DNA of 39,002 bases from Sphaeroforma sirkka (GCA_001586965.3 LUCW03001885.1:1-39002), one strand, 5' to 3'. Numbered from the stretch's first letter, positions 22,657-34,580 are shown. Notes: generated by a model not told the origin, from the letters alone. Made by a program: numbers and translations.

Positions 22657-23446
22657 AATACTCGGATGGGTGGTCGTACCTATACTGGCGAATATTTATT
22701 AATTTGTCAGATGATGGAGACTCTGGGAGCTAACCTCTTTAAGAAAGTCAATGACGACATCATCGCCTATGGTGATTTGCGATCTATGCCTTGGTCTGTC
22801 TTTGAGAAGATAGTACACAAGCATACCAATTCCTCTACTAGAGTACTTAGTACCACGAGCTACACCCAGCCCACTAAGCGAAATGCAGTAGAGACTAATA
22901 CTGCGCGTAGTACTAAGAAACCTCACACTACTACTGGAGGGGGTACTGGCTCTACTTCTACCGAACCGAAAGGTGATAAGAAGGTGAGAGCGCCTTGCAA
23001 GAAGTGTGGTTACAACCTCACAAAACGTAATGGCAAGTGGAATGATAGACACGACCCTGTTAAGTATGCACCAGGCAAGCCAGATTTTGGACACTATATG
23101 AAAGAGTGTACTACTAGCAAGGGTACTAACGGTTGGTACAAAGAGGATTGCAAGGACTTACCGGACGTCCAAGTTAAGCACTGACAGTACCATATGTGCG
23201 CACTAGAGCAAGATTATGAGAAAATGTTCAATAAAATCTATACCAAAGGAGATGAACGTATCTTTCAAACAGTTTTCGTAAATGGAGAAAAAGTTATGGC
23301 ACTATTTGATCCAGGGGCTGAAGTCTCTGCTATCTCACGCCGAGTAGCCTACGCTACAGATATGGCTGTCCATAACGAAACAACTGATTTAATCTTGGGA
23401 AATGGCAAAGTTACTACTTGCAAACAAGCCATTGACTATGCACACA
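22657..23446 (+). mobile_element. Ty3/gypsy-like element fragment (nucleocapsid and protease part)
   Basis: Fossil fragment nearly identical to 25626-26416 of the adjacent element. It covers the end of a gag-like region, a Cys/His zinc-knuckle region (CKKCGYNLT, FGHYMKEC) and the start of a retropepsin-like protease (ALFDPGAEVSAIS). It has no LTR of its own at the left end. At the right it abuts the 5' LTR of the next copy directly after GCACACA. It is broken and incomplete, and young by its similarity to the neighbouring copy. Confidence 0.9.
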
Positions 23447-24040
23447 TGTAGAAATACGGCCTCCGGTCAGTCTAAAATATCAAGATCAATTGAGATAATA
23501 CATTGGTTTTATTTGTATTTTAAATAATTTAGTACAAGCTCTTTTTCCAATATTTCCAAAGTGTTCTAAATTCACTTTGATGGCTCCAATAGCCTGAGTA
23601 TTTGGTATGACTCATCTACTTGGACCTATTTGAGACATTAGTAGATGTAGGATATTATAAACTAAATTTTATAATCTCCGAACTACTACTTATAGATTTT
23701 GGTCCTCCCGCCAATCTCCAAAATCCAATAAGTCTTTTTCTTTTTTTAACTTTTCTTCAGATGGAACTTTATTTATATCAGCTAATGTATTAACGTGACT
23801 TACGTTATTATGTCTATTTACAAATTAGGCAAGTGGTCATGAACATTTAGTACTTCTAGTGAAAATTATTCAATAAAGAACAGCTAGAGGTACGCCCTGT
23901 GTGATCGAGGATATTTAGGCTCTTAACAAGAGGCAGTCCCGATCATTCTTACACAAGCTACCACTGCTAAATCCTAACTGACTAAATTGTATTTTAGTTT
24001 AATATAGTTTGAAACCTAGTAATTTCCATCGAAGTTTACA
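23447..24040 (+). repeat. 5' LTR of the plus-strand element
   Basis: 594-base LTR with TG...CA ends. It contains TTCAATAAAG, a likely polyadenylation signal. It matches the copies at 27837-28432 (+) and 36928-37525 (-). Confidence 0.95.
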
Positions 24041-24776
24041 TATTTTTCAGTTATTTAGTAGTTACAGTAGTGTACTGCTTCTAGACTGTCTGACATCGAT
24101 TTACTATCCAGCAAATACTATGGCTAAGGGTACTTCTAAAGGCAAGGGAGCCGCTAGCTCTAGGCCTGCTAAGCCTGCCGAGGTTCCTGAGGTCCCTGTG
24201 GAAACACCTAGCCTGTCTGGAGTTGAGCCTGCCGAGGATACTGTTGGGGAAGCAAATTCTGAGGTTGGTACAGAGGATTATTCTGAGGATGACTCGTCGG
24301 ATCCTAAAGCCTTGGAAGAAGAGGTATCTACTACCGCGGAAAGGCTCGCCAGCGTCCGTGTATCACCTAGGAGTGAAGCTCAGGACCCCAGCTTGCCCCC
24401 CCTGACCACGTGCCGTCAAATAATGGGGATAAACGTCGAAAGGCTGGAAAATTCGTGGATACGAATGTCGGGGGGGCATTATAACTCCACATCTAAAGGA
24501 CACTCCAGCACAAATCCGGCGTGAAAAGGAAGTATTGGACCTGTCCGAAAATTTCGGTTTCGCCATCGATGGAGAAGCCATTCTATTCAGCTCAAATCTT
24601 GGGGCCGAAGCTGAGGACGCCATAACTCGACAACGAGTGGTTGGATCCTCTCAATCTCAACGCCAATTGAACCGCACTGAAGCGCTCTTGAAGGAGCTAG
24701 CGGCAGCAGCAGTTGTGGACCCCTCTATCGTGTCCCACTTGGCTGATATTCTTCCTATACCGAAGAAGAAGAAAAA

Positions 24777-24846
24777 TTGGGGCCGAGTTTCGAACCCGAG
24801 ACATACTGGTTTACCAGCCAGTATGTTTACCACTAAGCCAGTTACC
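24777..24846 (-). pseudogene. tRNA-like sequence (possibly tRNA-derived SINE head) inside the gag-like region
   Basis: Read on the minus strand, it has an A-box-like TGGCTTAGTGG, an anticodon-arm-like ACTGG...CCAGT with an 8-base loop containing GGT, a B-box GGTTCGAAACTC with a TTCGAAA loop, and then a T-run like a Pol III stop. The T arm pairs with wobbles. The acceptor arms do not pair, so it is not an intact tRNA. It lies antisense within an open frame of the surrounding element. Confidence 0.6.
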
Positions 24847-27836
24847 ACTGGCGAGAGAGAAAATATTTCGAAATTTAATCTCTATAGCTCTGCTGCTACC
24901 ATTGACCATCCTCTTGACAAACCTAACCCTGTCAGAGGATATGATCGTATGGAACTCGATGAGGCTTACCATCCTCGTAATATCGACCCTCATTTGCCAA
25001 CTAACCCTGGTAATCACGATTTTGGCAATCGCTACACCAGTACCTCGTTAGAGAGTTCCCGCTCTAATCCTGAGGATGAGGAAGTGAGAACCAGACATAC
25101 TCGTCTCAGGCTATTACGCTCTGGTATGCAAGTCCTTGAGGACCGTCTATTGAATGACTCTGACCTTGACGATAGGAAAGCGGATAACATTCGCTATCTA
25201 ATCGATAACAAGAGAAAGGAAATAGACACCATCTTGGCACTAGCAGCCCGTAGCACTGAGCATGAGCTTCGTGAACACTTAGAATCAAGCTTTATAAAGC
25301 AGCTAGGTAACGCGCAGGCTGAGGTCGATTTCTCTACTAATGAGAGTACAGTGGAGACACTGAAGGCCTTCGACCAACTTAAGGAGTCTGCCAGCCTTAA
25401 GGATAAGCAGATGATGAATGCCTTTATTCATTTCTGTGAGCCAGGTGAATGGCGAACTATCTTGAAGGCTCATGAGCCCAACTGGAAAGCCCTACCCTGG
25501 CACCAGTTGCGTGATAATATACTTAACACCTTTTTGAAGATGCACGTGACCGTGAACTTCTAGAGTCTCGCAAGTTCTTTGCAAACGATACCACTATTCG
25601 AGGTGCTCTAGCTCATATGACACATATGAATACTCGGATGGGTGGTCGTACCTATACTGGCGAATATTTATTAATTTGTCAAATGATGGAGACTCTGGGA
25701 GCTAACCTCTTTAAGAAAGTCAATGACGACATCATCGCCTATGGTGATTTGCGATCTATGCCTTGGTCTGTCTTTGAGAAGATAGTACACAAGCATACCA
25801 ATTCCTCTATTAGAGTACTTAGTACCACGAGCTACACCCAGCCCACTAAGCGAAACGCAGTAGAGACTAATACTGCGCGTAGTACTAAGAAAACCTCGCA
25901 CTACTACTGGAGGGGGGTACTGGCTCTACTTCTACCGAACCGAAAGGTGATAAGAAGGTGAGAGCGCCTTGCAAGAAGTGTGGTTACAACCTCACAAAAC
26001 GTAATGGCAAGTGGAATGGTAGACACGACCCTGTTAAGTGTGCACCAGGCAAGCCAGATTTTGGACACTATATGAAAGAGTGTACTACTTGCAAGGGTAC
26101 TAACGGTTGGCATAAAGAGGATTGCAAGGACTTACCGGACGTCCAAGTTAAGCACTGACAGTACCATATGTGCGCACTAGAGCAAGATTATGAGAAAATG
26201 TTCAATAAAATCTATACCAAAGGAGTTGAACGTATCTTTCAAACAGTTTTCGTAAATGGAGAAAAAGTTATGGCACTATTTGATCCGGGGCTGAAGTCTC
26301 TGCTATCTCACGCCGAGTAGCCTACGCTACAGATATGGCTGTCCATAACGAAACAACTGATTTAATCTTGGGAAATGGCAAAGTTACTACTTGCGAACAA
26401 GCCATAGACTATGCACACATAATGCTGTCAGATAGAAGAGAAGTGAAGACTCACCTAATCGTTACTGACATGTCTCAGAAATACGATTTTATTATAGGTA
26501 TGACTGATCTTCTCAGTTTAGGTATAACACTCACTGGTCTGCCTAATGGGCTAGACCCGAATAAAGATCAGTCAGATGATAATATGTTAAACAGATGATA
26601 ATATGTTAAAGATACCTAAATCTCCGGAAGGTGAAGCAAAGGATATGATTCCGCACTTCACCGATATAATTATGGACTTAATTATACAAAACAGGAAGAT
26701 TGCAATAACTGACTGGTGTATGTTTAAGTTCTCTAATGGGTACGTTAGACTTGACTTAACAAACGTCGACTTCTCTAAGTTAAAGTGTTCTTCACATAAC
26801 TACGTGAGTTGGAGACACAAAGACGTTGTCAAAACCCAAATCGAAGATTGGTTAAAACAGGGTCTAATTGAAATCAATTATGATGCAACCCCAGTTAACT
26901 TAGCTCTCTTAGCGGTCGATCAATATAAATCTGATGGAACGTTTAGTAAAACAAGAGTAGTACTAGACCTGTCGCCAATCAACAAACTAATTCCGCAACA
27001 TAGTTTTCCCTTACCTAAGATAAGCGAGATACTACGCAAAATGGAGGGTGCGACTATCTTTCCAAGATAGACTTAAAAGCTGCATTCCATCAACTACAGA
27101 TATATGATCCTCATAGGAAATACTTTTCCTTTACTTGGCAAGGTAAGAAGTACCAGTTTAAAGGTGCACCTGAAGGCTTACACATGTTACCTTCTTTCTT
27201 CCAACAAGTTATGATGGAACTATTTGCGGACCTGTCGTATAACGTATCAGTCTATGTAGATGATATAGTTATCTTTACAAAGACAGCACATGAACATGCT
27301 AAACTCGTTAAAGAAGTCTTAAAGCGACTTAATCATGCTAAACTTAAGATTAACGAAGACAAGTGTTCTTTTGCTAAAGATACTATACACTTACTTGGCT
27401 ACAAAGTATCTGCAGCAGGGGTAGAAATTGATCCTGTTTACATAAGAACACACGAGATAAACGAAAAGGGTTTCCTCAGGTGACTACAAACCCTGACGGA
27501 TCTGAAATTCCCTATTTGCCACCTGCTTCCTACGTGACTAAACTTTCTGATCTGCTTACCAACAGTGCAGAAAATTGTTCAAACTTACTTACTAATGAAG
27601 AACAGCCTTTGGCTATTACCTTACCAAATAATAAACGTAAGGCGCCTACATCGGAAATGGTTACTGGACCAAATACTAAACGACATAGAGTACAACATGA
27701 GTCTTGAACTCGTACATATAGGCACATACTTACTCGATAAGTCATGACCGAAACCGTTTTTTTACTTTGGTTTTCGCTTTACCAACTAGATCGTATCTTA
27801 ACGTACGTTCGTAGTTCTAAAAGCTACTGGGGGCTA

Positions 27837-28432
27837 TGTAGAAATACGGCCTCCGGTCAGTCTAAAATATCAAGATCAATTGAGATAATACATTGGTTTT
27901 ATTTGTATTTTAAATAATTTAGTACAAGCTCTTTTTCCAATATTTCCAAAGTGTTCTAAATTCACTTTGATGGCTCCAATAGCCTGAGTATTTGGTATGA
28001 CTCATCTACTTGGACCTATTTGAGACATTAGTAGATGTAGGATATTATAAACTAAATTTTATAATCTCCGAACTACTACTTATAGATTTTGGTCCTCCCG
28101 CCAATCTCCAAAATCCAATAAGTCTTTTTCTTTTTTTTAACTTTTCTTCAGATGGAACTTTATTTATATCAGCTAATGTATTAACGTGACTTACGTTATT
28201 ATGTCTATTTACAAATTAGGCAAGTGGTCATGAACATTTAGTACTTCTAGTGAAAATTATTCAATAAAGAACAGCTAGAGGTACGCCCTGTGTGATCGAG
28301 GATATTTAGGCTCTTGACAAGAGGCAGTCCCGATCATTCTTACACAAGCTACCACTGCTAAATCCTAACTGACTAAATTGTATTTTAGTTTAGTATAGTT
28401 TGAAACCTAGTAATTTTCCATCGAAATTTACA
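27837..28432 (+). repeat. 3' LTR of the plus-strand element
   Basis: 596-base LTR preceded by a G-rich polypurine-like tract. It is followed by CTACCGCTCG, the same flank found beside the inverted copy at 36928. Confidence 0.95.
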
Positions 28433-28852
28433 CTACCGCTCGAAGTCTGGTATGACTGTGAGTAAGTTTTGTTTATGTTTAGATTGGCATAATGTAAACT
28501 ATAAGCACAGAACCCTTTGTCTACAAAGTGCCTATGAATTTAAAAGGTGGTTAGATGATGTATGTACACTCACAACGAACGAAGTGGCGGTGACGAAGTT
28601 TATGTTCTTTTGTCAACCCGTGTTCATTGTCTGAGAGTACATTTAGTGACCAACGATTTGCAAAGTACTATACACTGGGGTATGCATGGACAAAATAATC
28701 TTAGGAATGATGTTTAGGACATTCGTGAGAAACCATGGTCCAATATATGGAGTAGACGTATTGGTCTACCACCAATTTCATGGACATCAACTAGAGTCGA
28801 GTCAGATGTTGAGAGCTTTAATAAAATATTACTCCTAGCTTTATGTGCCTAT
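28433..28852 (+). other. Shared flank of two LTR copies, unassigned coding-like DNA
   Basis: This 420-base flank is repeated inverted at 36499-36927. It encodes a 60-residue open frame (28452-28634, MTVSKFCLCLDWHNVNYKHR at the start) that is identical in the two copies. I cannot assign it to a family. It could be a pre-existing repeat into which the ancestor element inserted. Confidence 0.6.
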
Positions 28853-29032
28853 GTTACACAGCGAGGGATCGTAATTCCAGCACGGTTTACCACAAAACCT
28901 GTAATAGTAGAGTACTTGGCTCAAAAATGGTTTTGTGCATCAGATGCGCTGAATGAAATCCCAATACCAGAAAACTTCACCGCCTTACTTACAGCACGTC
29001 TTTCCGCCATACATTTTTCTCTCGTCTTCTGA
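28718..29032 (+). other. Unassigned open frame crossing the inverted-repeat edge
   Basis: An uninterrupted frame of about 104 codons without an early ATG, including PWSNIWSRRIGLPPISW, AYVTQRGIVIPARFTTKP and EYLAQKWFCASDALNEIPIP. It looks exon-like in composition and runs through the point (28852) where the inverted copy diverges. On the other strand another long frame overlaps it (28921-29274), so at most one is likely real. No function is proposed. Confidence 0.3.
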
Positions 29033-29807
29033 TTCCACATTTTAAGAGCATCCAATCTACCATTGTGGTTGAACCATGCAACCGATAGCTTCAGGCAAGC
29101 AAATGATGGCTCCCCAGTCTGTTCTTTACACAACGAGGAATTCTGAAAACGCTCCAACCATTTCGCACCACGTTTGCCTTCTCTGTATACAGATGTAACA
29201 GTTTCTTGACTTATTGTTGTGTTTGTTATATTGCGCAATACAGGGGTTATATCTGATAATTGCTGGTGGGTCAAGCGTACACCTTGAGCTTTCAGCTAAT
29301 CACCAAGCGCCTTTCGCATCAGTGCACCTTCACGTCTTTCTTCTGGGTACTTATGCTGTTTGTGTACTCAAATTCCCAGATGAAAAACGAACGCTCTCGT
29401 CCATTGCAATTCTCTAAATGGTTACCTGGTACTTGATATATGTCAGGATGAAGTGTTGCACAATGCCCCTTAAAATGCAGTTGTGATAGTCTAAAGTGTT
29501 TAGCATCGACGTACTTATTGTTGGTCTTGCCCTTTCCTTCTCTTTTAGCTAATTCACGTATTATATCCGCATCAGTTATAAGAGGCTGTAGTATGCGCAA
29601 CAATTAGCATGCGCGTGCATCTTCGATTGTGTGATTTTGTAAACGATCGTTCCCTTTCGGTAAGGAGATTTTACGATTAAAATCTTCAAGAAAATCACGT
29701 AGGCCGCAAGCACACCTAGGTACAAACTTCAGCTTCTGCTTTTTTTGGCCACTACGTCTACGACTAGGGCTCTTAACATCACACATAATGCACGAATTAT
29801 CTACCAA
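28921..29807 (-). pseudogene. Decayed coding tract of unknown family
   Basis: Three successive minus-strand open stretches (29807-29604, 29603-29319, 29274-28921) look like parts of one old protein or transposon gene. The first has paired cysteines (SCIMCD, RCACGLRDF). The second has HFKGHCATLHPDIY and ENCNGRERSFFIWEF. The third has GKRGAKWLERFQ and EKCMAERRAVSKAVKF. No domain is recognised. It is broken. A transposase-like or retroelement protein is possible. Confidence 0.4.
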
Positions 29808-29959
29808 ATAGTGTGTATGATCAACTTAAAGATAAGAGTGTGCACGAATTTTACTGTCAGAACTTGGTATTGTGATGACGTTGCAAAAAAAATATAAAGT
29901 GCGGTACCAGTACCTTATGTTTGTAAATTCAGTGCCCTAAAGTCTATAATTATTTTGAG

Positions 29960-30459
29960 CTAATATTGATTTGCAGCCTTCAGAGGACATTGGCTAAAGC
30001 GATGTGAGGCTGGTGATACCTTACAATAGAGACATGCACGTGCTTTGCCGCGCCCCTTTCTTATCTTGGGATTGTTCATTTGCATTGGGCTGTCTCGGTA
30101 TGCCATTGTATGGTCTGTGACGTTTATGGACGGATGGTACTGCGATCTGTGTTGGGCTGTGAGTGGCCGTGTTCGTTGCTTGATGTGCATTCGAATGGTA
30201 TCTCTTACGGTCTCTGAATGACCTGTCTGCCTGTACCTTTGCGGCCGCTCTTATGGATGCTTAAGTATGAGAATAGAACATATTCTGTTTTATATATGAT
30301 AACTGTCACTTTCATCAAGCAGTTTGTCTGCTTTAATGATTGCGTATACTTTGTCCTGCAGTTCATAGTACATGAATGCCTTGTATTTGGCTACCTTGAC
30401 GAGTTGCATATGTATTGGCTCTTTGTCCGTGTTCCTGTATCGCTCCTCTAACACCTGCA
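29960..30459 (-). mobile_element. gag-like fossil with zinc knuckle
   Basis: Minus-strand fossil of a retroelement gag. It carries a Cys/His knuckle ACLYCKVSPASHRFSQC (C-x2-C-x6-H-x4-C) near 30000 and a charged helical stretch nearer 30455. It differs from the young element's nucleocapsid, so it is another family. It is broken and older. Confidence 0.65.
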
Positions 30460-31056
30460 TGTAAACTTCGATGGATATCTCTATATTTTAAACTATATTA
30501 TATAAACTAAGATACAATTTAAGTCAGCTAGGGTTTAGCAGTGGTAACTTGTGTAAGAATGATCGGGACTGCCTCTTGGTAAGAGCCTTAATATCCTCGA
30601 TCACACAGGACGTACCTCTAGCTGTTCTTTATTGAATAATTTTCACTAGAAATACTAAGTGTTCATGACCATAAGTCTAATTTGTAGATAGACATAAGAA
30701 CGTAAGTCAAGTTAATACATTAGCTAATATAAATAAAGTTCCATCTGAAGAAAAGTTAAAAGAAAAAGACTGATTGGATTTTGGAGATTGGCGGGAAAAC
30801 CAAAACCTGTAAGCAGTAGTTCAGAGATTATAAAATTTAGTTTATAATATCCTACATCTACTATCGTCTCAAATAGGTCCAAGTAAATGAGCCATACCAA
30901 ATACTCAGGCTATTGGAGCCATCAAAGTGAATTTAGAACACTTTGGAAATATTGGAAAAAGAAATAGTATTAAATTATTTTAAATACAAATAAAAACCAA
31001 TGCGTTATCTCATTTGATCTTGATATTGTAGACTGACCAGAGGCATATGTTCCGTG
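30460..31056 (-). repeat. Older, diverged LTR (minus strand)
   Basis: About 597 bases alignable end to end with the young LTRs but with many scattered differences, so an older relative. Its 3' end is CCATCGAAGTTTACA, as in the young copies. No partner LTR is present nearby, so it is probably a solo LTR. It lies between two stretches of gag-like fossil. Confidence 0.88.
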
Positions 31057-31605
31057 TTTTCTTCCACGTTCAGGTGTTCTCCATGGCATTGAGAATCTTC
31101 TCTAACAGATTGTTTATCTGGTGATGTCTGAGTCCATCAATAATGGTTCTATTGATTTGCTCTGGATCAGTGTAGTGCTTTGTGATTTACGTCTCTGAGT
31201 CACGTATTTCATTGAATAGCTTGGTCTTCTTAGTTGCATCAGTGAAATCTAATAGATATCTCACTAGTACTGGATATTGACGCAATTGTGGCATTGATTT
31301 AGCTAAGAACAACTATATGCATTGCATAGGAAACTGTATATTGTCTTCCACAGATTTCCATTTTGGAATAAATTCTAACAGTAACTTCGGAAATTTTGAG
31401 GTCTTTAGTAGTTTAAATAATGCTGGTTCACTATCCTTATCGTCGAATCGTAAACGCATGATTTCTAGCTCACTACATAATGTACTGACTAAATATAGCT
31501 ACTTCATCCTCCGCGTCGTCACTACACGCATTGATGGCTTGATCGTATTTCTTTCCGAGGTCTGTGTCTACCAGAGGCATGCGACGCTCAGGTACCTGAT
31601 CATAA
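31057..31605 (-). mobile_element. gag/capsid-like fossil
   Basis: Minus-strand coding-like DNA with stretches such as FPKLLLEFIPKWKSVEDN, YPVLVRYLLDFTDATKK and QINNLLEKILNAMENT, typical of a helical retroelement capsid. It is broken and old. Together with 29960-30459 it brackets the older LTR. Confidence 0.6.
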
Positions 31606-31678
31606 ACCCCTACTCACATCTTGTATAGACTCGCGATAGCTACAGGTTCTGTTGCCACTAGTTTGGATATGAACATAC

Positions 31679-31838
31679 TGACCAAGAAGTAATTTCCAGA
31701 ACAATGCTCTTGTCTATTTCTAAAATAGGTAAGTGACCAGGAAGTAATTTCCACGACAATGCTCTTATCTATTTCTAAAATGAGGAAGTGACCAGGAAGT
31801 AATTTTCATGGCAAATGCTCTTGTCTATTTCTAAATGC
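31679..31838. repeat. 55-bp tandem repeat, three units
   Basis: Units start at 31679, 31734 and 31789 with TGACCAGGAAGTAATTTCCA and share GCTCTTGTCTATTTCTAAA. They differ at a few bases. Confidence 0.93.
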
Positions 31839-31845
31839 ATTGCTG

Positions 31846-32866
31846 GCGCCTAAAGTGGTACCCTGTTAGGTGGACGTTGACTCGAGCTACAACCTGGGGT
31901 CAGTTCCCCTACTAGGCTACTCCCTGTCCATGCCATGCATGTTGGTGCCATTCCCGCCTCCATCATACACTACTTTCCTGGTTGCTATCGGCATCTTGGG
32001 TTGTCTGTGTTGGTGTATGTGTTGCAAGTTATTAGTAAAGACTTGTGTTATATTCGTTACGAATAGATGCTTCACTCCCCTTGTCTTTGCTGATAACTTG
32101 TTAAAAAAAACAAAAAATAAAATTTGACTTCTTTTACCTACCTTTGTTGTTATAACGCTTTGCTGCAATTCCGTGGATTTTTTTTTCTCGATACGTGTTG
32201 ATCAGCAGCTTGTTGTGTTCCTTCCTGTGATTGGGAATATGTTCTTGTTGTTTGTTTACAAACCTAATTCGTCACGTGTGAACTTAGCTATGTATATTTC
32301 ATATGTGCTGTGAGTTTTCTTTGTCGTATGATGTCTTAGCTATGTCTATTTTCTCATATGAGATTCAGCCTTGATTTGACATGTGATGACGCATTGTATG
32401 GGTGTTCGGTCATATACTGAACTGTTGTGGTGTTGTTCTCACTGTGATGTTCGGTCCCAACCGAACTATGTTGATGTCTGGTCCCGTATCAAACTGATGT
32501 AATGGTCACTGACCAACAATAGTATGCTGTATACTCGTCTGTGATTTTATGTGTATGTTTACCCCAGTTTTTTTATGATTATTGCCACTAATAGTGTTAC
32601 TCCTTGGTGTCCGCAGTTGTTGTGAAGACACTGTGCCTATTTGTTCCGTACTTATACAGATTACTGAGAGTCTTTGTATTTATATATTAGTCATTCACTG
32701 TAGTTCATTGTAGTCAGATCACTAATCGTTATATTCTGACATTTCACATTGATTTTCTCTTCAATCTACATTGATCATCTTAGTATTTCGTATACTTGAT
32801 TAGATTTTTGTTCGTTGTCTTACCGTTCTTTTTTATAACTACTATAAGTTTATTATATTTGGGTAT

Positions 32867-32937
<71 letters not shown>

Positions 32938-33689
32938 TTATATATATTGTAGATATGCTTTTGACTGGTTGTATATTTGTTTATATATTTATTAGTTATA
33001 TAACTTCTCTTATACTTGATCAGATTGTTGTTGGTTGTAATTTTGTCTATGATAACTACTTACATGTATATGTTGTGGTGGTACATCTATGTGCTTGTAT
33101 ATGTTTGATATGTATTCTTCTGTGTACAAATTGTCTACGTATTCTGAGTGTATTGGTTTTTTTATGTATCTAGTTTTCTGATGTAAGTTTGATTCATATC
33201 CCAAGTATATTAAACTTATAGTTCTTACCCTTTCTTGATCATTCGATCGTATGTCACTTGGTTTCTTATTCCTGATGTCTTAGACTTGTAGGCTTTTTGA
33301 CATAAAGTTGACTTTATTTATTATCATGACTTCCTATCTAGATCGTCTTTAAGTACTTTGCACACTTAATCTGATTCTTTAGAGCCTATTTTATGATTGC
33401 ATAAGTCATCAATTGCCTATGTATTGCCTGTGTAGAAATCTGATGCTCTAGACTATCGGGTTTTGCCCTAGATTATCTGGTTGTTGTTTTTGCTCAGCCG
33501 ATGTAGCATTTAATACACGTCTGATGTCTCTTATCCACCCACACCAGGCCCTCCGTAATGTCACAATGGTTTGTCTTCTATTCTTTGAAGAATACAGTTG
33601 TTCCATAGAGTACTGTGATGTCTTCTTGATCCGATTCATTTCTAATGCTCTTTTTAGAGTGTTCCATTGATCTGATTCTACCTATGATG
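31846..33689. other. AT-rich region, no gene recognised
   Basis: Open frames around 31870-32168 on both strands and 32796-33173 are hydrophobic or repeat-driven and unconvincing. The region contains a small perfect stem-loop GTTCGGTCCCAACCGAAC at 32449-32466 and a TA tract at 32877-32935. Confidence 0.5.
32877..32935. repeat. (TA)n microsatellite
   Basis: Uninterrupted TA tract of about 29 units following a short (AC) run. Confidence 0.96.
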
Positions 33690-34580
33690 TGCCTTGGATT
33701 GTTTGTTGCCATCAAGGCGAGTTGTTCTCTGATATCGCCTTATTATGGTTATCGGTGATGTAATATAAACTTCTAGGGGAGTGTTATGACCTATTCATTA
33801 TTGGTGTCTCAGTGATGTGCTTACTTAAAACTCTCTAGTGTGTTGTGAAGTGTATTATCTTCTAAGATGTCAGCGTTGTAACAAATCACAATGACATCAA
33901 TTACATTGACATTTCTGTTTAGTTTTCATATGTTGAGGACTTTCCAACATTCATAAATATATCACGATGTCACTTTTGTCCGGTTTCGCCCCAACACTCT
34001 TTTACACACAACACAGCTTTGTCTTCGCTTCTCGTCTTTCTTCTGGTGTGAATTGACATTGTTTGTTCCCAAGGCGAGTTGTTCTCTGATATAGCTTTAT
34101 TATGGTTGTCAGGTGACGTAATATAAACTACTTAGGGAGTGTCATAACCTATTCACTATTGGCGTCTCTGCAATCTGCTTACTTCAAACTCTCTAGTGTG
34201 TTGTGAGGTGTATTATTTTACATGATGTAAGTGTTGTAACAAATCACAATGACATCAATCACATTGACATTTCGGTTTAATTTTCAGATGTTGAGGACTT
34301 TCCACCATTGATAAATTTATCACGATGACACTTATGTCTGGTTTCACCCAGACTTAAACACAAAAAGAAACGCCTGATATTTACTTTCTTGTTATTTTTG
34401 GATAGCGAATCATGATGAGGGCTTCTTCATCGCTTCTCGTCGTTCCTCTGATGTGCCTTGACGTCGAGGGCTTCTCACTATTGATAAATATATCACGATG
34501 ACACTTATGTCGGGTTTCGTCCAGACACTTTTACACACAACAAAAAATCCCTGATATTTACTTTCTTGTTTTTCTTAAGT
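33690..34580. repeat. ~360-bp tandem array, two copies and a partial third
   Basis: The first copy starts near 33690 and the second near 34050, both with AAGGCGAGTTGTTCTCTGAT. They share GTAACAAATCACAATGACAT and the later ATATATCACGATG and TTTTACACACAAC segments. A partial third copy spans about 34459-34580. Copies are noticeably diverged. No coding sequence is evident. Confidence 0.88.

Larger units (their letters stand above)
23447..28432 (+). mobile_element. Ty3/gypsy-like LTR retroelement with both LTRs, broken
   Basis: Fossil element of about 5 kb. It is bounded by LTRs at 23447-24040 and 27837-28432, both starting TGTAGAAATACGG and ending TTTACA. Recognisable parts in order: gag-like region (about 24118-25563), nucleocapsid with Cys/His knuckles (about 25960-26158), retropepsin-like protease (about 26170-26590), and reverse transcriptase of Ty3/gypsy type with the YVDD box (about 26600-27475). 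After these comes a short basic tail region (NNKRKAPT) and a polypurine-like GGGGGCTA just before the 3' LTR. I do not recognise an integrase in this copy, and no primer-binding site was identified. The reading frames are interrupted by several breaks. The two LTRs differ at only about five positions by eye, so insertion was recent. Confidence 0.93.
27436..28852 (+). repeat. Left arm of a ~1.4-kb inverted repeat
   Basis: The end of the element interior, its 3' LTR and 420 bases of flank recur in opposite orientation at 36499-37932. The arms are almost identical; similarity stops at GTGCCTAT in both. Confidence 0.93.

Noticed and set aside
31870-32168. Overlapping frames on both strands (hydrophobic plus-strand peptide)
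   Set aside because: No recognisable domain, start context or conservation signal; the two strands contradict each other.
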